Assembly: GCF_027497215.1 (NCBI RefSeq)
Contig: NZ_CP114904.1
Location: 868,001 to 932,000, forward strand
DNA length: 64,000 bases
From: Micromonospora sp. WMMD812
GTDB taxonomy: Bacteria; Actinomycetota; Actinomycetes; Mycobacteriales; Micromonosporaceae
Reading direction: 5' to 3'
Shown: piece by piece, positions 1 through 9,157 of the stretch
Layout of the letters: every line of letters starts with the position of its first letter
How positions within the stretch are numbered: position 1 is the stretch's first letter
The notes under the pieces: generated by a model
The model's database searches: none
What the model was told of the DNA's origin: nothing
The model's input: only the letters and a program-made list of their open reading frames with translations
Made by a program: the position numbers and the translations under genes

Positions 1-1224
1 GTCGCCTTCGAGCAGCCGCCGCAGCCGGGGACTGGTGGCGTGCGCGGCGTCGGTGACCACCCGCACCATGCCCTCGAAGATGCCGAGCTGCGTGCTGAAC
101 AGGATCAGGACGCCGATCAGCAGCATGCCGTAGAACATCACCCTGCCGTACTCGGGTTCGAGCGCGGTGGCGACGAACGTGGGCACGTTGGCCTGGGTCG
201 GCGTCTCGCCGGACAGCTCCACCGCCTGGGCCATCAGGATGGTGGGGAGCAGCATGCCCAGCATCGCGCCGACGAAGAAGACCCCCCACATGTCGGTGAG
301 CAGCAGCCGGTACCACCGCTTCCAGCGGGCGGCGTTGGCCGGGTCGTCGGGGAAGGTGACGCCGCTGGCCAGCAGCTCGCGCCGGTCGCCGCGCAGCCCC
401 GAGATGTACCCGGTGCGGTAGCCCATGCCGTAGCCTTTGTCCCGGTAGTGGCCCATCACGTACCAGTTCAGGCCGGACGCCAGCGCGGTGAAGCCGGCGA
501 GCCCGCCGAGCTGGGTCGCGGTGATGCCCTCCGGCGGCGCGGCGGGCGTGAAGAAGCCGCGGATGCCCTCCCACCACAGGCTCCCCGGCACCACGAGCAG
601 GGTGATGAACAGCAGGGCGACGAGGATGGTGCCGACCATGACCCAGTTGGCCAGCTCCAACGTCCGGCTGATGCGCCGGGCCGCCGCGGTCATGAGGAAG
701 ACCAGCACCAGCAGGCCGATCGCCCAGAGCCGCGGCTCCTCGGCTCCGGACGGCGCCACCTCGCCGTGGACCAGGGCGTAGAGCCCCTGCCCGGCGGACG
801 CGGCCCAGCCCCCGGCGATGAACGCGAAGATGACGAGGAACACGCCCACCGGCACCCACAGCAGGTAGCCGGGGGGCACCCGCCCCCACCCGACCACCGG
901 CGCCTCACCGGTGGCCATCACGTACCGCGAGGACTCGACGTTGTAGAACGTCTGGAGGATGGCCGAGATGAGGATCACCCAGCCGACTCCGACGAAGCCG
1001 AACTGCCCCACCGCCTGCGGGCCGAGCAGCCACTCGCCGCTGCCGATGGAGATGCCGAGGGCGATCAGGCTCGGACCCAGCGCGTACTTGAACAGCTGGG
1101 GGAGACCGAGCTTGCGTACGCCGAACACCTCTTCGGGCTCGGGCAGGTCCGCGACGGCGAGCGGAGGACGGCTCTTTCCCAACGGATAACTACGGACGTC
1201 CGGGGCCTCAGTTACTTCGGTCAT
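1..1224 (-). CDS. Nramp-like polytopic membrane transporter (3' end beyond window)
   Basis: The gene starts at an ATG (1222-1224) behind a perfect AAGGAGG (1231-1237) and stays open for 408 codons to the left edge, so the C-terminus is missing. After a soluble leader of about 45 residues there are repeated long hydrophobic helices and re-entrant glycine-rich stretches in the style of the LeuT/Nramp fold. The first helix reads GPSLIALGISIGSGEWLLGP. This resembles bacterial proteins annotated as Nramp-family divalent-metal transporters, but the canonical DPGN motif of helix 1 is replaced by GSGE and I see no MPH motif in the helix-6 region. Membrane location is clear; metal transport is only a family-level inference. 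The lipid-kinase gene lies 125 bp upstream on the same strand. A short reading frame ends on this gene's Shine-Dalgarno sequence. Confidence 0.8.
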   Translation of the reverse strand, partial: MTEVTEAPDVRSYPLGKSRPPLAVADLPEPEEVFGVRKLGLPQLFKYALGPSLIALGISIGSGEWLLGPQAVGQFGFVGVGWVILISAILQTFYNVESSRYVMATGEAPVVGWGRVPPGYLLWVPVGVFLVIFAFIAGGWAASAGQGLYALVHGEVAPSGAEEPRLWAIGLLVLVFLMTAAARRISRTLELANWVMVGTILVALLFITLLVVPGSLWWEGIRGFFTPAAPPEGITATQLGGLAGFTALASGLNWYVMGHYRDKGYGMGYRTGYISGLRGDRRELLASGVTFPDDPANAARWKRWYRLLLTDMWGVFFVGAMLGMLLPTILMAQAVELSGETPTQANVPTFVATALEPEYGRVMFYGMLLIGVLILFSTQLGIFEGMVRVVTDAAHATSPRLRRLLEGD

Positions 1225-1262
1225 GAAGAACCTCCTTATGGGAAGGGCCCCCCTGACCAACA

Positions 1263-1291
1263 ATCGTCATACGTCATTTACGCGGATGCAA
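1263..1291 (-). promoter_or_regulatory. Possible promoter of the Nramp-like gene
   Basis: On the minus strand a TTGCAT hexamer (1286-1291) is followed after 17 nt by GACGAT (1263-1268), in an AT-rich pocket unlike the surrounding DNA. A direct repeat ATGACGtATGACG sits in the spacer. This is plausible as -35/-10 boxes and an operator, but it is not a strong consensus match. Confidence 0.3.
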
Positions 1292-1349
1292 TATCCATCG
1301 ATGGGCGCTCGGTCGGGACGACGAGCCGGCGGCGGACTTCCGCGCCGCG

Positions 1350-2279
1350 CTAGCGGTCCACCGTGCCCGCGGGCGCCATCACGCGCAGCGCGTTCGCGGC
1401 CAGGCCGACCCGGATCGGCGTGCGTCCGCGCAGCTCGCCGTCGACCTCCACCCGGGCGGGCTGGTCGGTCTCCAGCCACAGCTCGCCGACGGCGAGGAAC
1501 GGCTCCTCGCGCAGGGTCCGGCGGTGGCCGCTCGTCGCGTTGCGGAGGGTGTCGCGGAGCAGGCCGCGTCGAGTGCCGCTGCCCACCGGGTACGCGACCA
1601 GGAGCCGGTCGTCGGCGTCCGCGTCGGCGGTGATCGGCCGTCCGGCGTGGAAGCCGCCGTTGGCCACGTACAGCTGGTGCGTGACGAAGGTGCGCTCCGT
1701 CCCGCCGGTGCGGATCGTGGCCCGTAGCGGACGTTGCCGGGCCAGCATGGTCAGCGCGGTGAGCGGGTACGCGACCCGACCGGCGAGGCGCTTCAGCCGG
1801 GGCGGCGTCCGGAGCATGATGTCGGCGGAGAGGCCGATGCCGACGTGGTTGGTGAACGGGACGTCGCCCGCGAGTCCGAGGTCGACGTCGACCACCTTGC
1901 CGTCGCTGAGGACGGCGACGGCCTGGTCCAGGTGCAGCGGAACGCCGACCGTCCGCGCGAAGTTGTTGGTGGTGCCCAACGGCAGCAGGCCGAGTGCGAT
2001 GTCGCGGTGGGCGAGCAGACGCGCGGCGGCGCTCAGGGTGCCGTCCCCGCCGCCGGCGATGAGCAGGTCCGGCCCGAGGTCGGCGGCCGCGGCGAGGGTC
2101 GCCTCGAGCCGGGCCGGCTGCTCCACCGGGTGGGTGGCGATCAGGTCGAAGCCGGCGGCCGTCAACAACGAGCAGGCCCGTTCGTACAGGTGGCGGCCCC
2201 AGCGGGAGTGGGCGTTGACGACGAGGGCGGCCCGCCGCTCTCGCCGGATGGCCGCACCCAGCTCCTGCTTCGTCCGCAT
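1350..2279 (-). CDS. Diacylglycerol kinase-family lipid kinase
   Basis: This 309-residue protein has the layout of YegS/DgkB-type lipid kinases. The N-terminal nucleotide-binding domain carries NAHS (about residues 22-25) and the GGGDGT motif (76-81), followed by PLGTTNNFAR. The C-terminal half is a beta-rich domain with HVGIGLSADIM. The expected reaction is ATP-dependent phosphorylation of diacylglycerol or a related lipid at the membrane; the substrate cannot be read from the sequence. The ATG lies 8 nt after a TAGGGT hexamer, so the message may be nearly leaderless, and there is also a GGGGA next to the start. The length is normal for the family. The downstream neighbour is the Nramp-like gene and the upstream neighbour is beta-mannosidase; a functional link between them is not obvious. 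Confidence 0.88.
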   Translation of the reverse strand: MRTKQELGAAIRRERRAALVVNAHSRWGRHLYERACSLLTAAGFDLIATHPVEQPARLEATLAAAADLGPDLLIAGGGDGTLSAAARLLAHRDIALGLLPLGTTNNFARTVGVPLHLDQAVAVLSDGKVVDVDLGLAGDVPFTNHVGIGLSADIMLRTPPRLKRLAGRVAYPLTALTMLARQRPLRATIRTGGTERTFVTHQLYVANGGFHAGRPITADADADDRLLVAYPVGSGTRRGLLRDTLRNATSGHRRTLREEPFLAVGELWLETDQPARVEVDGELRGRTPIRVGLAANALRVMAPAGTVDR

Positions 2280-2321
2280 GATCCCCGACCCTATCCTCAG
2301 CGGGCCAGGCCGGCCGAAGGA

Positions 2322-4751
2322 TCAGTCGTTGACGCAGCGCAGTACCGGGCGCGTGGTCAACGCCGCCGGCTCCAACGCCCCCGGCGACCGCACGGTGAAG
2401 GTGGCGGACTCCCCGGGCAGCAGGGTGACCAGCGCCCGGTCCACGCTCGCCCCGGGGTCCAGGCGGTCCGGGAAGAGGGTGAGGTCGCGCAGGATCGTCC
2501 GGGCGGTGATCTGGACCCGCTGTCCGTCCGGGGCCGGCCGTACCACCGCCTCGTAGTCCGCCGACGGCCAGCGGACGGCCCGGTCCTCGGCGAAGAACCA
2601 CAGGGCCCGGTCGGTCGTGTCGTCGGTGTCGGCGGTGAGCAGTTCGCGATCCGGGTCGTCGGGCCGGGCCAGCTCCGCCGGCAGGGTCAGCGTCACCCGG
2701 GAGTACGCGGGGACGTCCAGGTCCAGAGTGGTCTTCGCCTTCGGCTCGCCGGTGAGGGCCGACCGGATGACCGATGCCGCGGCCCGCCAGCCGGTCGCGG
2801 TGTCGTTGACGGCGACCAGGGCGACGGCGTCGTCGCGCGGTTGGAGGGTGAGGAGCCGGTCGGCGTACGCGCGGCGCAGCGCGTACCACAGCGGTTTGGG
2901 GCGGCCGTCGCCGTCCACGGCGGACCAGGAGGTGACCGGCCAGCAGTCGTTGAGCTGCCACAGGATGGTGCCCATGCAGACGCCCCGGTGGGAGCGGAAG
3001 TGTTCGATGCCGAGGGCGATCGCCCGGGCCTGGTTGAGCTGGGTGAGCCAGTGCCAGTCGTCGAAGTCGCGCGGCGGCGGCAGGTGGGCGTCCAGGGCCC
3101 GTCGCAGCTTCCGCTCGCCGTCGGCGGCCTTCTGGTGATGGGCCATTCCGCGGGAGTCGGGGGCGAGTGGCTGGTCGGAGAGCGCCCGGCGCAGCGTGGC
3201 GTACGCCGGCGGTGCCTGGAAGCCGAACTCGGCGACGAACCGGGGCACGTACTCCCGGTACTTCGTGTAGTCGTCGGCGTTCCACACGTCCCAGATGTGC
3301 GTGCTGCCGTGCGCCGGGTCGTTCGGATGGATCTCCTCGCTGCCCGACCAGGGGCTGCCCGGCCAGTACGGGCGGGTCGGATCCCACTCGCCGACGATGC
3401 GGGGGAGCAGGTCGAGGTAGTAGCCGCGCCCCCAGGTGCGCCCGGCGAGCGACTGCTGCCAGCCCCAGGCGCGCCAGCCCCACAGGTTCTCGTTGTTTCC
3501 CGTCCAGAGCACCAGGCTGGGGTGGCTGGCGAGCCGGGTCACCTGTTCGGCGGCCTCCGCGGCGACCTCCGAACGAAACGGCTCCTCCTCGGGGTAGGCC
3601 GCGCAGGCGAACAGGAAGTCCTGCTGCACCAGCAGCCCCGCCTCGTCGGCCAGGTCGTAGAAGTCCTCCGACTCGTACCGGCCGCCGCCCCAGACGCGCA
3701 GCAGGTTGACGTTGGCGTCGGTGGCCTGCCGCAGTCGCCCGGCCAGCCGCTCGCGGGTGATCCGGGTGGGGAAGGTGTCGTCCGGGATCCAGTTGACTCC
3801 CCGCACGAACACCGGCACGTCGTTGACGTGCAGGGTGAAGGCCGAGCCGTGGGCGTCCGGGCCGGTGTCCAGCCGCACCGAGCGGAAGCCGATCCGCCGC
3901 GACCAGGTGTCGAGGGTGCGGCCGTCGGGGCCGCGCAGCTCCACCCGGAGCGGGTGGCGGGCCGGCTCGCCGTACCCCCGGGGCCACCAGAGTGCGGGCT
4001 CGCGGACGGCGAGGGTCAGCACCGCCGTGCGCGCGCCGGGCGCGAGGGTCGTCTCGCCGGTCGCGCCGGCCACCGTGGCGTGCACGGTGACCGGCACGGC
4101 GGCCGCCCGCTCGACCTCGACGCGCAGCTCGACGCGGCCGTCGCGCCCGTCGATCGTGACCAGCGGGCGGACGGTGGCGAGCCGGGCGGTCGACCAGGCG
4201 TGCAGCCCGATCGGTTGCCAGATCCCGGCGGTGACCAGTGTCGGACCCCAGTCCCAGCCGAAGTTGCAGGCCATCTTCCGGATGAAGTGGAACGGCTCCG
4301 GGTAGGCGTTGGGCCGGTCGCCGAGCCGGTCCCGGTGCCCCTCGGCGTACCGGTAGGCCGACTCGAAGAGCACCGTCAGCGTGTTGCCGCCGGGGCGCAG
4401 CGACGACCGCACGTCGAACCGGTAGCCGCGGTGCATGTTCTCCGTCCGGCCCAGCTCCACCCCGTTGAGGGTGAGCGTGGCGACCGTGTCCAGGCCGGCG
4501 CAGACCAGCTCCACCCGGTCGGCGTCGTCGGGGTCGTGGTGGAACGTCGTCTCGTAGACCCAGTCCGTCCGCCCGATCCACGACAGCGCCAGCTCGTTGT
4601 CGTCCTGGAACGGGTCGGGGATCAGCCCGGCCGCGAGCAGGTCGGTGTGCACGCAGCCGGGGACGGTCGCCGGCACCGCCCGGCCGACGATCCCGGCGGG
4701 GACCTGCGGCCCCGGCAGCGCCCGCAGGGTCCACCCCTCGTGCAACGGCAT
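2322..4751 (-). CDS. GH2 family beta-mannosidase
   Basis: About 809 residues, the usual length of cytoplasmic GH2 beta-mannosidases. The N-terminal jelly roll begins with LHEGWTLRALPG and contains VPGCVHTDLLAAGLIPDPF, which is typical of the mannosidase branch of GH2. The TIM barrel carries RVWGGGRYE, the acid/base region WTGNNENLWG (Glu near residue 420) and the nucleophile region RFVAEFGFQ (Glu near residue 505). It should remove terminal beta-mannose from mannan oligosaccharides or N-glycan cores. There is no signal peptide, so it acts on imported oligosaccharides. The ATG at 4749-4751 is preceded in frame by a GTG (4752-4754). A GGAAGG lies about 13 nt from the ATG and 10 nt from the GTG, so the GTG may be the true start. 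Confidence 0.92.
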   Translation of the reverse strand: MPLHEGWTLRALPGPQVPAGIVGRAVPATVPGCVHTDLLAAGLIPDPFQDDNELALSWIGRTDWVYETTFHHDPDDADRVELVCAGLDTVATLTLNGVELGRTENMHRGYRFDVRSSLRPGGNTLTVLFESAYRYAEGHRDRLGDRPNAYPEPFHFIRKMACNFGWDWGPTLVTAGIWQPIGLHAWSTARLATVRPLVTIDGRDGRVELRVEVERAAAVPVTVHATVAGATGETTLAPGARTAVLTLAVREPALWWPRGYGEPARHPLRVELRGPDGRTLDTWSRRIGFRSVRLDTGPDAHGSAFTLHVNDVPVFVRGVNWIPDDTFPTRITRERLAGRLRQATDANVNLLRVWGGGRYESEDFYDLADEAGLLVQQDFLFACAAYPEEEPFRSEVAAEAAEQVTRLASHPSLVLWTGNNENLWGWRAWGWQQSLAGRTWGRGYYLDLLPRIVGEWDPTRPYWPGSPWSGSEEIHPNDPAHGSTHIWDVWNADDYTKYREYVPRFVAEFGFQAPPAYATLRRALSDQPLAPDSRGMAHHQKAADGERKLRRALDAHLPPPRDFDDWHWLTQLNQARAIALGIEHFRSHRGVCMGTILWQLNDCWPVTSWSAVDGDGRPKPLWYALRRAYADRLLTLQPRDDAVALVAVNDTATGWRAAASVIRSALTGEPKAKTTLDLDVPAYSRVTLTLPAELARPDDPDRELLTADTDDTTDRALWFFAEDRAVRWPSADYEAVVRPAPDGQRVQITARTILRDLTLFPDRLDPGASVDRALVTLLPGESATFTVRSPGALEPAALTTRPVLRCVND

Positions 4752-5028
4752 CACGACGTCACCGGGCCCTTCCGGAGTCGAGGAACTGGTGGTGCGGGTC
4801 GTGCCGCCGGATGATGTTGCGCACCCGCCGAACGTAGCGCTTCGCGGCGGCGGTGACGAGTGCCCGTACCTCCGGGTGCCATCGTCGCCGGCGTCGCGGG
4901 AAAACGGACATACGGCACGGCGCGCGAGGAGTTTCGGCGTTCGCCGCGAGCCGGGGCGCGGGCTGCGCCATGATGGCCGCGAAGCCGCCCCGACAGACCT
5001 TCGTGTCGACCTCCGGGAGAGCGGGAGA

Positions 5029-6867
5029 GTGAACAGACAGGATGTGTCGGTCGAGCCGGCGGTCGCCGGTGCCCGGATGGCGGGCCTGGCCGACATGGTG
5101 TGGGACAACGCCCAGACGGATCCCGACGCGGTGCAGTTCCTGCGCCCCGACCCGGTCCCCCGGTCGTGGCCGGTGGCCGGGCCGCTGCGCGACGGGCCGT
5201 CGCCGGTGACCTGCCGGCAGTTCCGCGACGACGTGCTCACCATGGCCCGGGGGCTGGTCGCCGCCGGCGTGGAGCGCGGCGACCGCATCGGGTTGATGAG
5301 CCGAACCCGCTACGAGTGGACTCTCATCGACTACGCACTGTGGTCGATCGGTGCGATCACCGTCCCCGTGTACGACAACTCCAGCGCGGAGCAGGTGCAC
5401 TGGATCCTGACGGACTCGGGCGCGGTGGGGTGCGTGGTCGAGACCGCCGAGGACGCCGCGACGGTGGCGGGCGTACGCCAGGACCTGCCCGAGCTGCGCC
5501 AGGTGTGGCAGATCGACGGCGGCGATCTGATCGCGCTGGCCGGGCAGGGCCGGGCCGTCGACGACGCGCAGGTCGAGGCGCGACGGCGCGCGGTGACCGG
5601 CGACGACGTCGCCACGATCGTGTACACCAGCGGCACCACCGGGCGGCCGAAGGGCTGCGCGCTGACCCACCGCGGCATCCACTGCGACGTCACCGGCGCC
5701 ACGGTCGCGCTCCGGGACCTGCTGCGCCCGGGCGCGTCGACGGTGCTGTTCCTGCCGTTGGCCCACGCCTTCGCGCGGTTGATCCAGGTCGGCATGGTGT
5801 ACCGGCGGGCGACGATGGTGCACGGCCCCGACATGTCCGCCGTCCCGGCGCAGCTGCGGAAGTACCGACCCACGTTCCTCCTCGCCGTGCCCCGGATGTT
5901 CGAGAAGGCGCACGACAAGGCGCGACGGCGGGCCGACGAGACGCGCCGGGGGTGGCTGTTCCGCCTCGCCGAGCGCGTGGCCGTCCGCCACAGCCGGGCC
6001 ATGGACCGGCGTCGAGGTCCAGGGCTGCTGCTGCGACCGGCGCACGCGGTGTTCGAGGTCCTGGTGTACCGCAAGCTGCGCGGCGTCTTCGGCGGCCGGT
6101 GCCGGTTGGCCATCGTCGGCGGGGCGCCGCTCGGGGAGCGGCTGGGGCACTTCTTCCGCGGCGCGGGGCTGACGGTGCTGGAGGGGTACGGGCTGACCGA
6201 GACCTCGCCGGCGTTGACGACGAACACGCCGTCGGCGATGCGGATCGGCACGGCCGGCCGACCCCTCTCCGACGTCCAGCTCCGTATCGCCGACGACGGC
6301 GAGATCCTCGCCCGCGGGCCGGTCGTGTTCCCCGGCTACTGGAACAACCCCGACGCCACCCGGGACACCTTCACCGGCGACGGCTGGCTGCGCACCGGCG
6401 ACCTGGGCAGCATCGACGCCGACGGGTACCTCACCATCACCGGCCGCAAGAAGGAGATCATGGTGACGGCTGCGGGCCAGACCCTCGCGCCGGCGCCGAT
6501 CGAGGAGAGGATCCGCGAGCATCCGCTGGTCAGCCAGGTCATGCTCGTCGGCGACCGCCGCCCGTACGTCGCCGCCCTCGTCACCATCGACGAGCAGGCG
6601 TGGCCGCGGTGGCGCGCGGCGCACGGGCTGCCCGCCGTGCCCGTCGGACAACTGCGGCGCAACCCGGAGCTGCGCGGCGAGATCCAGGCCGCGGTCGAGC
6701 GGGCCAACGCGACCGTCTCGCACGCGGAACAGGTCAAGACCTTCGACATCCTGCCCCGGGACTTCACCGAGGACGCCGGTGAGCTCACCCCCACGTTGAA
6801 GATCAAGCGTGCGGCGGTGCAGGAGCACTACGGTGCGGACATCGACGCGCTCTACCGGGGGCACTGA
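5029..6867 (+). CDS. Long-chain fatty-acid-CoA ligase (AMP-binding, FadD15-like)
   Basis: This is an ANL-superfamily adenylate-forming enzyme of about 612 residues. The P-loop-like A3 motif IVYTSGTTGRPKG is near residues 197-209. Further on are LPLAHAFAR, EGYGLTETSPAL (A5), the A7 region GWLRTGDLGSIDADGYLTITGRKKE, and a C-terminal lysine region. The long linker between the A3 and A5 motifs, with many arginines, matches the FACL/FadD15 type rather than short-chain ligases. It should activate long-chain fatty acids to acyl-CoA. I chose the GTG at 5029 because GGGAGAGCGGGAGA precedes it directly; the ATG at 5077 is the next option. The gene is divergent from beta-mannosidase and ends 3 bp before the stop of the convergent membrane protein gene. 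Confidence 0.92.
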   Translation: MNRQDVSVEPAVAGARMAGLADMVWDNAQTDPDAVQFLRPDPVPRSWPVAGPLRDGPSPVTCRQFRDDVLTMARGLVAAGVERGDRIGLMSRTRYEWTLIDYALWSIGAITVPVYDNSSAEQVHWILTDSGAVGCVVETAEDAATVAGVRQDLPELRQVWQIDGGDLIALAGQGRAVDDAQVEARRRAVTGDDVATIVYTSGTTGRPKGCALTHRGIHCDVTGATVALRDLLRPGASTVLFLPLAHAFARLIQVGMVYRRATMVHGPDMSAVPAQLRKYRPTFLLAVPRMFEKAHDKARRRADETRRGWLFRLAERVAVRHSRAMDRRRGPGLLLRPAHAVFEVLVYRKLRGVFGGRCRLAIVGGAPLGERLGHFFRGAGLTVLEGYGLTETSPALTTNTPSAMRIGTAGRPLSDVQLRIADDGEILARGPVVFPGYWNNPDATRDTFTGDGWLRTGDLGSIDADGYLTITGRKKEIMVTAAGQTLAPAPIEERIREHPLVSQVMLVGDRRPYVAALVTIDEQAWPRWRAAHGLPAVPVGQLRRNPELRGEIQAAVERANATVSHAEQVKTFDILPRDFTEDAGELTPTLKIKRAAVQEHYGADIDALYRGH

Positions 6868-6870
6868 CCG

Positions 6871-9060
6871 CTAGCCCACCTGCTCGGCGAGCTCACGCAG
6901 CGCGTCCCGGAACGCCCTCTGGTCGTGGTATGGCCGGTGCCCCTCGATCGGTGGCGGGACGGTGTCGTCCGGGTCGGGGACGAGGTTCTGCGGGTCGCGT
7001 ACCCGGATGTCGACGGCCCCGGCGGCGGCTTCGGCGCGGTGGGCCGTGGGGAAGACGGGACCGCCGACGCTGTCGGTGTCGCGCCAGAGGTTGCGCCACC
7101 GCCAGTCGAGGCGACCACCGAGGTCGCGGAGCGTGTGCTCGCCGAGGTACGCGGGACACACCCGGGCGTAGAGACGCTGCAACGGGCAGCCGTGGGTGAG
7201 CAGCGCGACGCGTCGCAGCGTGTCCGGTGGGAGCCGGAGCACGGCGGCGGCGGCGAGCACCGAGCCATGGCTGTGACCGGAGATGACGACCCCGGTCCGG
7301 CGGGTCAGCGCGCTCACGCGCCGGACGAGTTCCGGCACGGCCCGCTTGCCGTACGAGGGCGGCGCGAAGGGATGGATCGTCCGGGGCCAGAACGTCCCGA
7401 GGTCCCACAGGGCCGACAACGTCCGCCGCGCGTCCGGCGAGCGGTAGACCGTGACGCTGAGCACCACCAGACCGATGACGACCGCGCTGATGAGGTAGAT
7501 CCCGGCATCGGTCAGGTACGCGGCGACCCGGGCCGCCTGGCTCTTGTCGGCGCTGAGCCGGGACGCGAGCTGCGTCGGCCCGGTGCCGACCAGGTCGAGG
7601 ACGATCGTGCCCAGCCCCACCGAGGAGATCAGGAGCAGGGCGACGAGCGTGGGACCGAACAGCTCGGTGGCCTGCGAGCGGGCGACCGCCAGCTCGACCG
7701 TCACCAGCCGGGACCGGGCCTCGGGCGGCACGTGGGGGAAGTCCCGCCGCACGATGCGCTCGGCGTTGCGCCGTCGGCGTCGTCTGGTCAGCAGGAGCGA
7801 CGACGCCAGCGCCGCGGCGGCGATCAGCAGGCCGACGATGGCGGCGGTGGCGGCCCACCAGTCGGCGGCGGGCGGCTCCAGCGGTGGGGCGCCGGGCAGA
7901 GGCGCCCGCACCGGGTTGGGGATCGCGCCCCGGTCGAGCAGGTCGGCCGTGCGGTAGACGAACGTGGCGGAGTACGCCGCCGCGACGATCACCGCCGCCG
8001 CGGCGAGCACCGGCGTGCCCATGCCGAGCAGGATCGGGGGTGTCTCGGTCCTGGTCCGGCGCCGGTGTCGCACGGTGAGGGCGGCCAGTCCCAACAGCAG
8101 CAGGCCCTGGGTGGCCGCCAGCGCGGCGGTGGCGCCGTCGGTGCCGGGCATGTTCCCGTCCGACGGGGGAGCGGTGCGCGGGACGAGCGCGTAGGCGAGC
8201 GCCAGGACGGTCAGCGCGATGCTCGCCAGCCGCAGGGCCCGTACCGGCCGGCGGGCCGCGGGGTGGTGCAGGCGGCCCCAGCTCAACAGCGCCGTGCAGG
8301 ACAACAGCAGGAGGCCACAACCACCGAGCAGCCACCGTGCGGCGACGTCGGGTGTGGGCGCCATGGTGGCCGCGATCAGCCCGGCGTCGATGATCGCCGT
8401 GGCGATCGCGAAGTGGATCCAGCGCAGCCGGCCGGCGAGGTGGTCGTCGTCCCAGAACATCGGGTCGGCGAGCCCGTCGACGGCTCTGCCGTCTTCGGCG
8501 GGCGGGCCGATGTCGCCCACGTTGCGCGCCCGGCGCGAGCCGATCCACCAGATGAGCCGGATCGCGAGGAACGGCACCACCGCCAGCAGCACGATGCGCA
8601 CGCCGTGCGGCAGGGACCCGAGCCAGGACAGCAGGGGCCGGTCGGCCGCGCACCAGGGCCGCGCGGCGCACTGGTATCCAATAAGGTCGATGGTGACGCC
8701 GACCACGGCCAGCGCGTACGCCGCGGTCAGCGTGCCGGCGAGCAGCCGGCACATGGCCGTCAGCACGCCGTGGCGGCCGGGTCCGGCCGGTCGCATCCAC
8801 ACCGACACGTTCGACAACATGAACGGCAGCAGGAGCAGGGTCAGCACCTTGAGCAGCAGAGCCCCGCCGGTGAGGTCGCCCCAGCGGTACGCCTCGACGG
8901 TGACCCCCGGGACGCCCTCGCGGCCCGCCAACCCCGGCCGGATCCGGTAGAAGCCCGCGCGACGGTCGCCCGCCACCCGCACCACGATCGGATGATCGAG
9001 GATGGTCTCCGCGCGGGCGCCGGCGACGCCGTGTACGCGTACCTCGACCTTCTCCGTCAC
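6871..9060 (-). CDS. Polytopic membrane protein with a split alpha/beta-hydrolase signature
   Basis: About 729 residues. The N-terminus (KVEVRVHGVAGA...) looks like the first strand and oxyanion-hole HG of an alpha/beta-hydrolase and continues to EAYRWGDLTGG. The next roughly 460 residues contain many hydrophobic helices and arginine-rich loops. The soluble C-terminal part then has GVVISGHSHGSVLAAAAVLR, a nucleophile elbow with Ser near residue 597, followed by LTHGCPLQRLYARVCPAYLG and a late His-rich GHRPYHDQ. I read this as a lipase/esterase-like fold interrupted by a membrane domain. The substrate is unknown. The GTG at 9060 gives a start at the conserved-looking VTEKVEVRVHG; an ATG at 9093 is possible, but neither has a strong ribosome-binding site. 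It is the last gene of a minus-strand run with the TPR-like and small membrane proteins. Confidence 0.7.
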   Translation of the reverse strand: MTEKVEVRVHGVAGARAETILDHPIVVRVAGDRRAGFYRIRPGLAGREGVPGVTVEAYRWGDLTGGALLLKVLTLLLLPFMLSNVSVWMRPAGPGRHGVLTAMCRLLAGTLTAAYALAVVGVTIDLIGYQCAARPWCAADRPLLSWLGSLPHGVRIVLLAVVPFLAIRLIWWIGSRRARNVGDIGPPAEDGRAVDGLADPMFWDDDHLAGRLRWIHFAIATAIIDAGLIAATMAPTPDVAARWLLGGCGLLLLSCTALLSWGRLHHPAARRPVRALRLASIALTVLALAYALVPRTAPPSDGNMPGTDGATAALAATQGLLLLGLAALTVRHRRRTRTETPPILLGMGTPVLAAAAVIVAAAYSATFVYRTADLLDRGAIPNPVRAPLPGAPPLEPPAADWWAATAAIVGLLIAAAALASSLLLTRRRRRRNAERIVRRDFPHVPPEARSRLVTVELAVARSQATELFGPTLVALLLISSVGLGTIVLDLVGTGPTQLASRLSADKSQAARVAAYLTDAGIYLISAVVIGLVVLSVTVYRSPDARRTLSALWDLGTFWPRTIHPFAPPSYGKRAVPELVRRVSALTRRTGVVISGHSHGSVLAAAAVLRLPPDTLRRVALLTHGCPLQRLYARVCPAYLGEHTLRDLGGRLDWRWRNLWRDTDSVGGPVFPTAHRAEAAAGAVDIRVRDPQNLVPDPDDTVPPPIEGHRPYHDQRAFRDALRELAEQVG

Positions 9061-9157
9061 CAGTCGAGATTCCCAAAGGGCGGCCCCGGCCATCGGGATT
9101 ACCGGGAATCACCGCCGCCGGTGGGCGGCCTGCGGGGGCCCGTCGGCGGACGTGCCG

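Noticed and set aside
40..1353. 437-codon open frame on the plus strand
   Set aside because: It is the antisense shadow of the Nramp-like gene; its product is low-complexity R/G/H/D without domains, while the minus frame has a ribosome-binding site and membrane helices.
1267..4814. Very long open frames on both strands over the lipid-kinase and beta-mannosidase genes (1155 and 1026 codons)
   Set aside because: Arg/Pro/Ala-rich products typical of GC-rich shadow frames; the GH2 and DGK motifs are in other frames.
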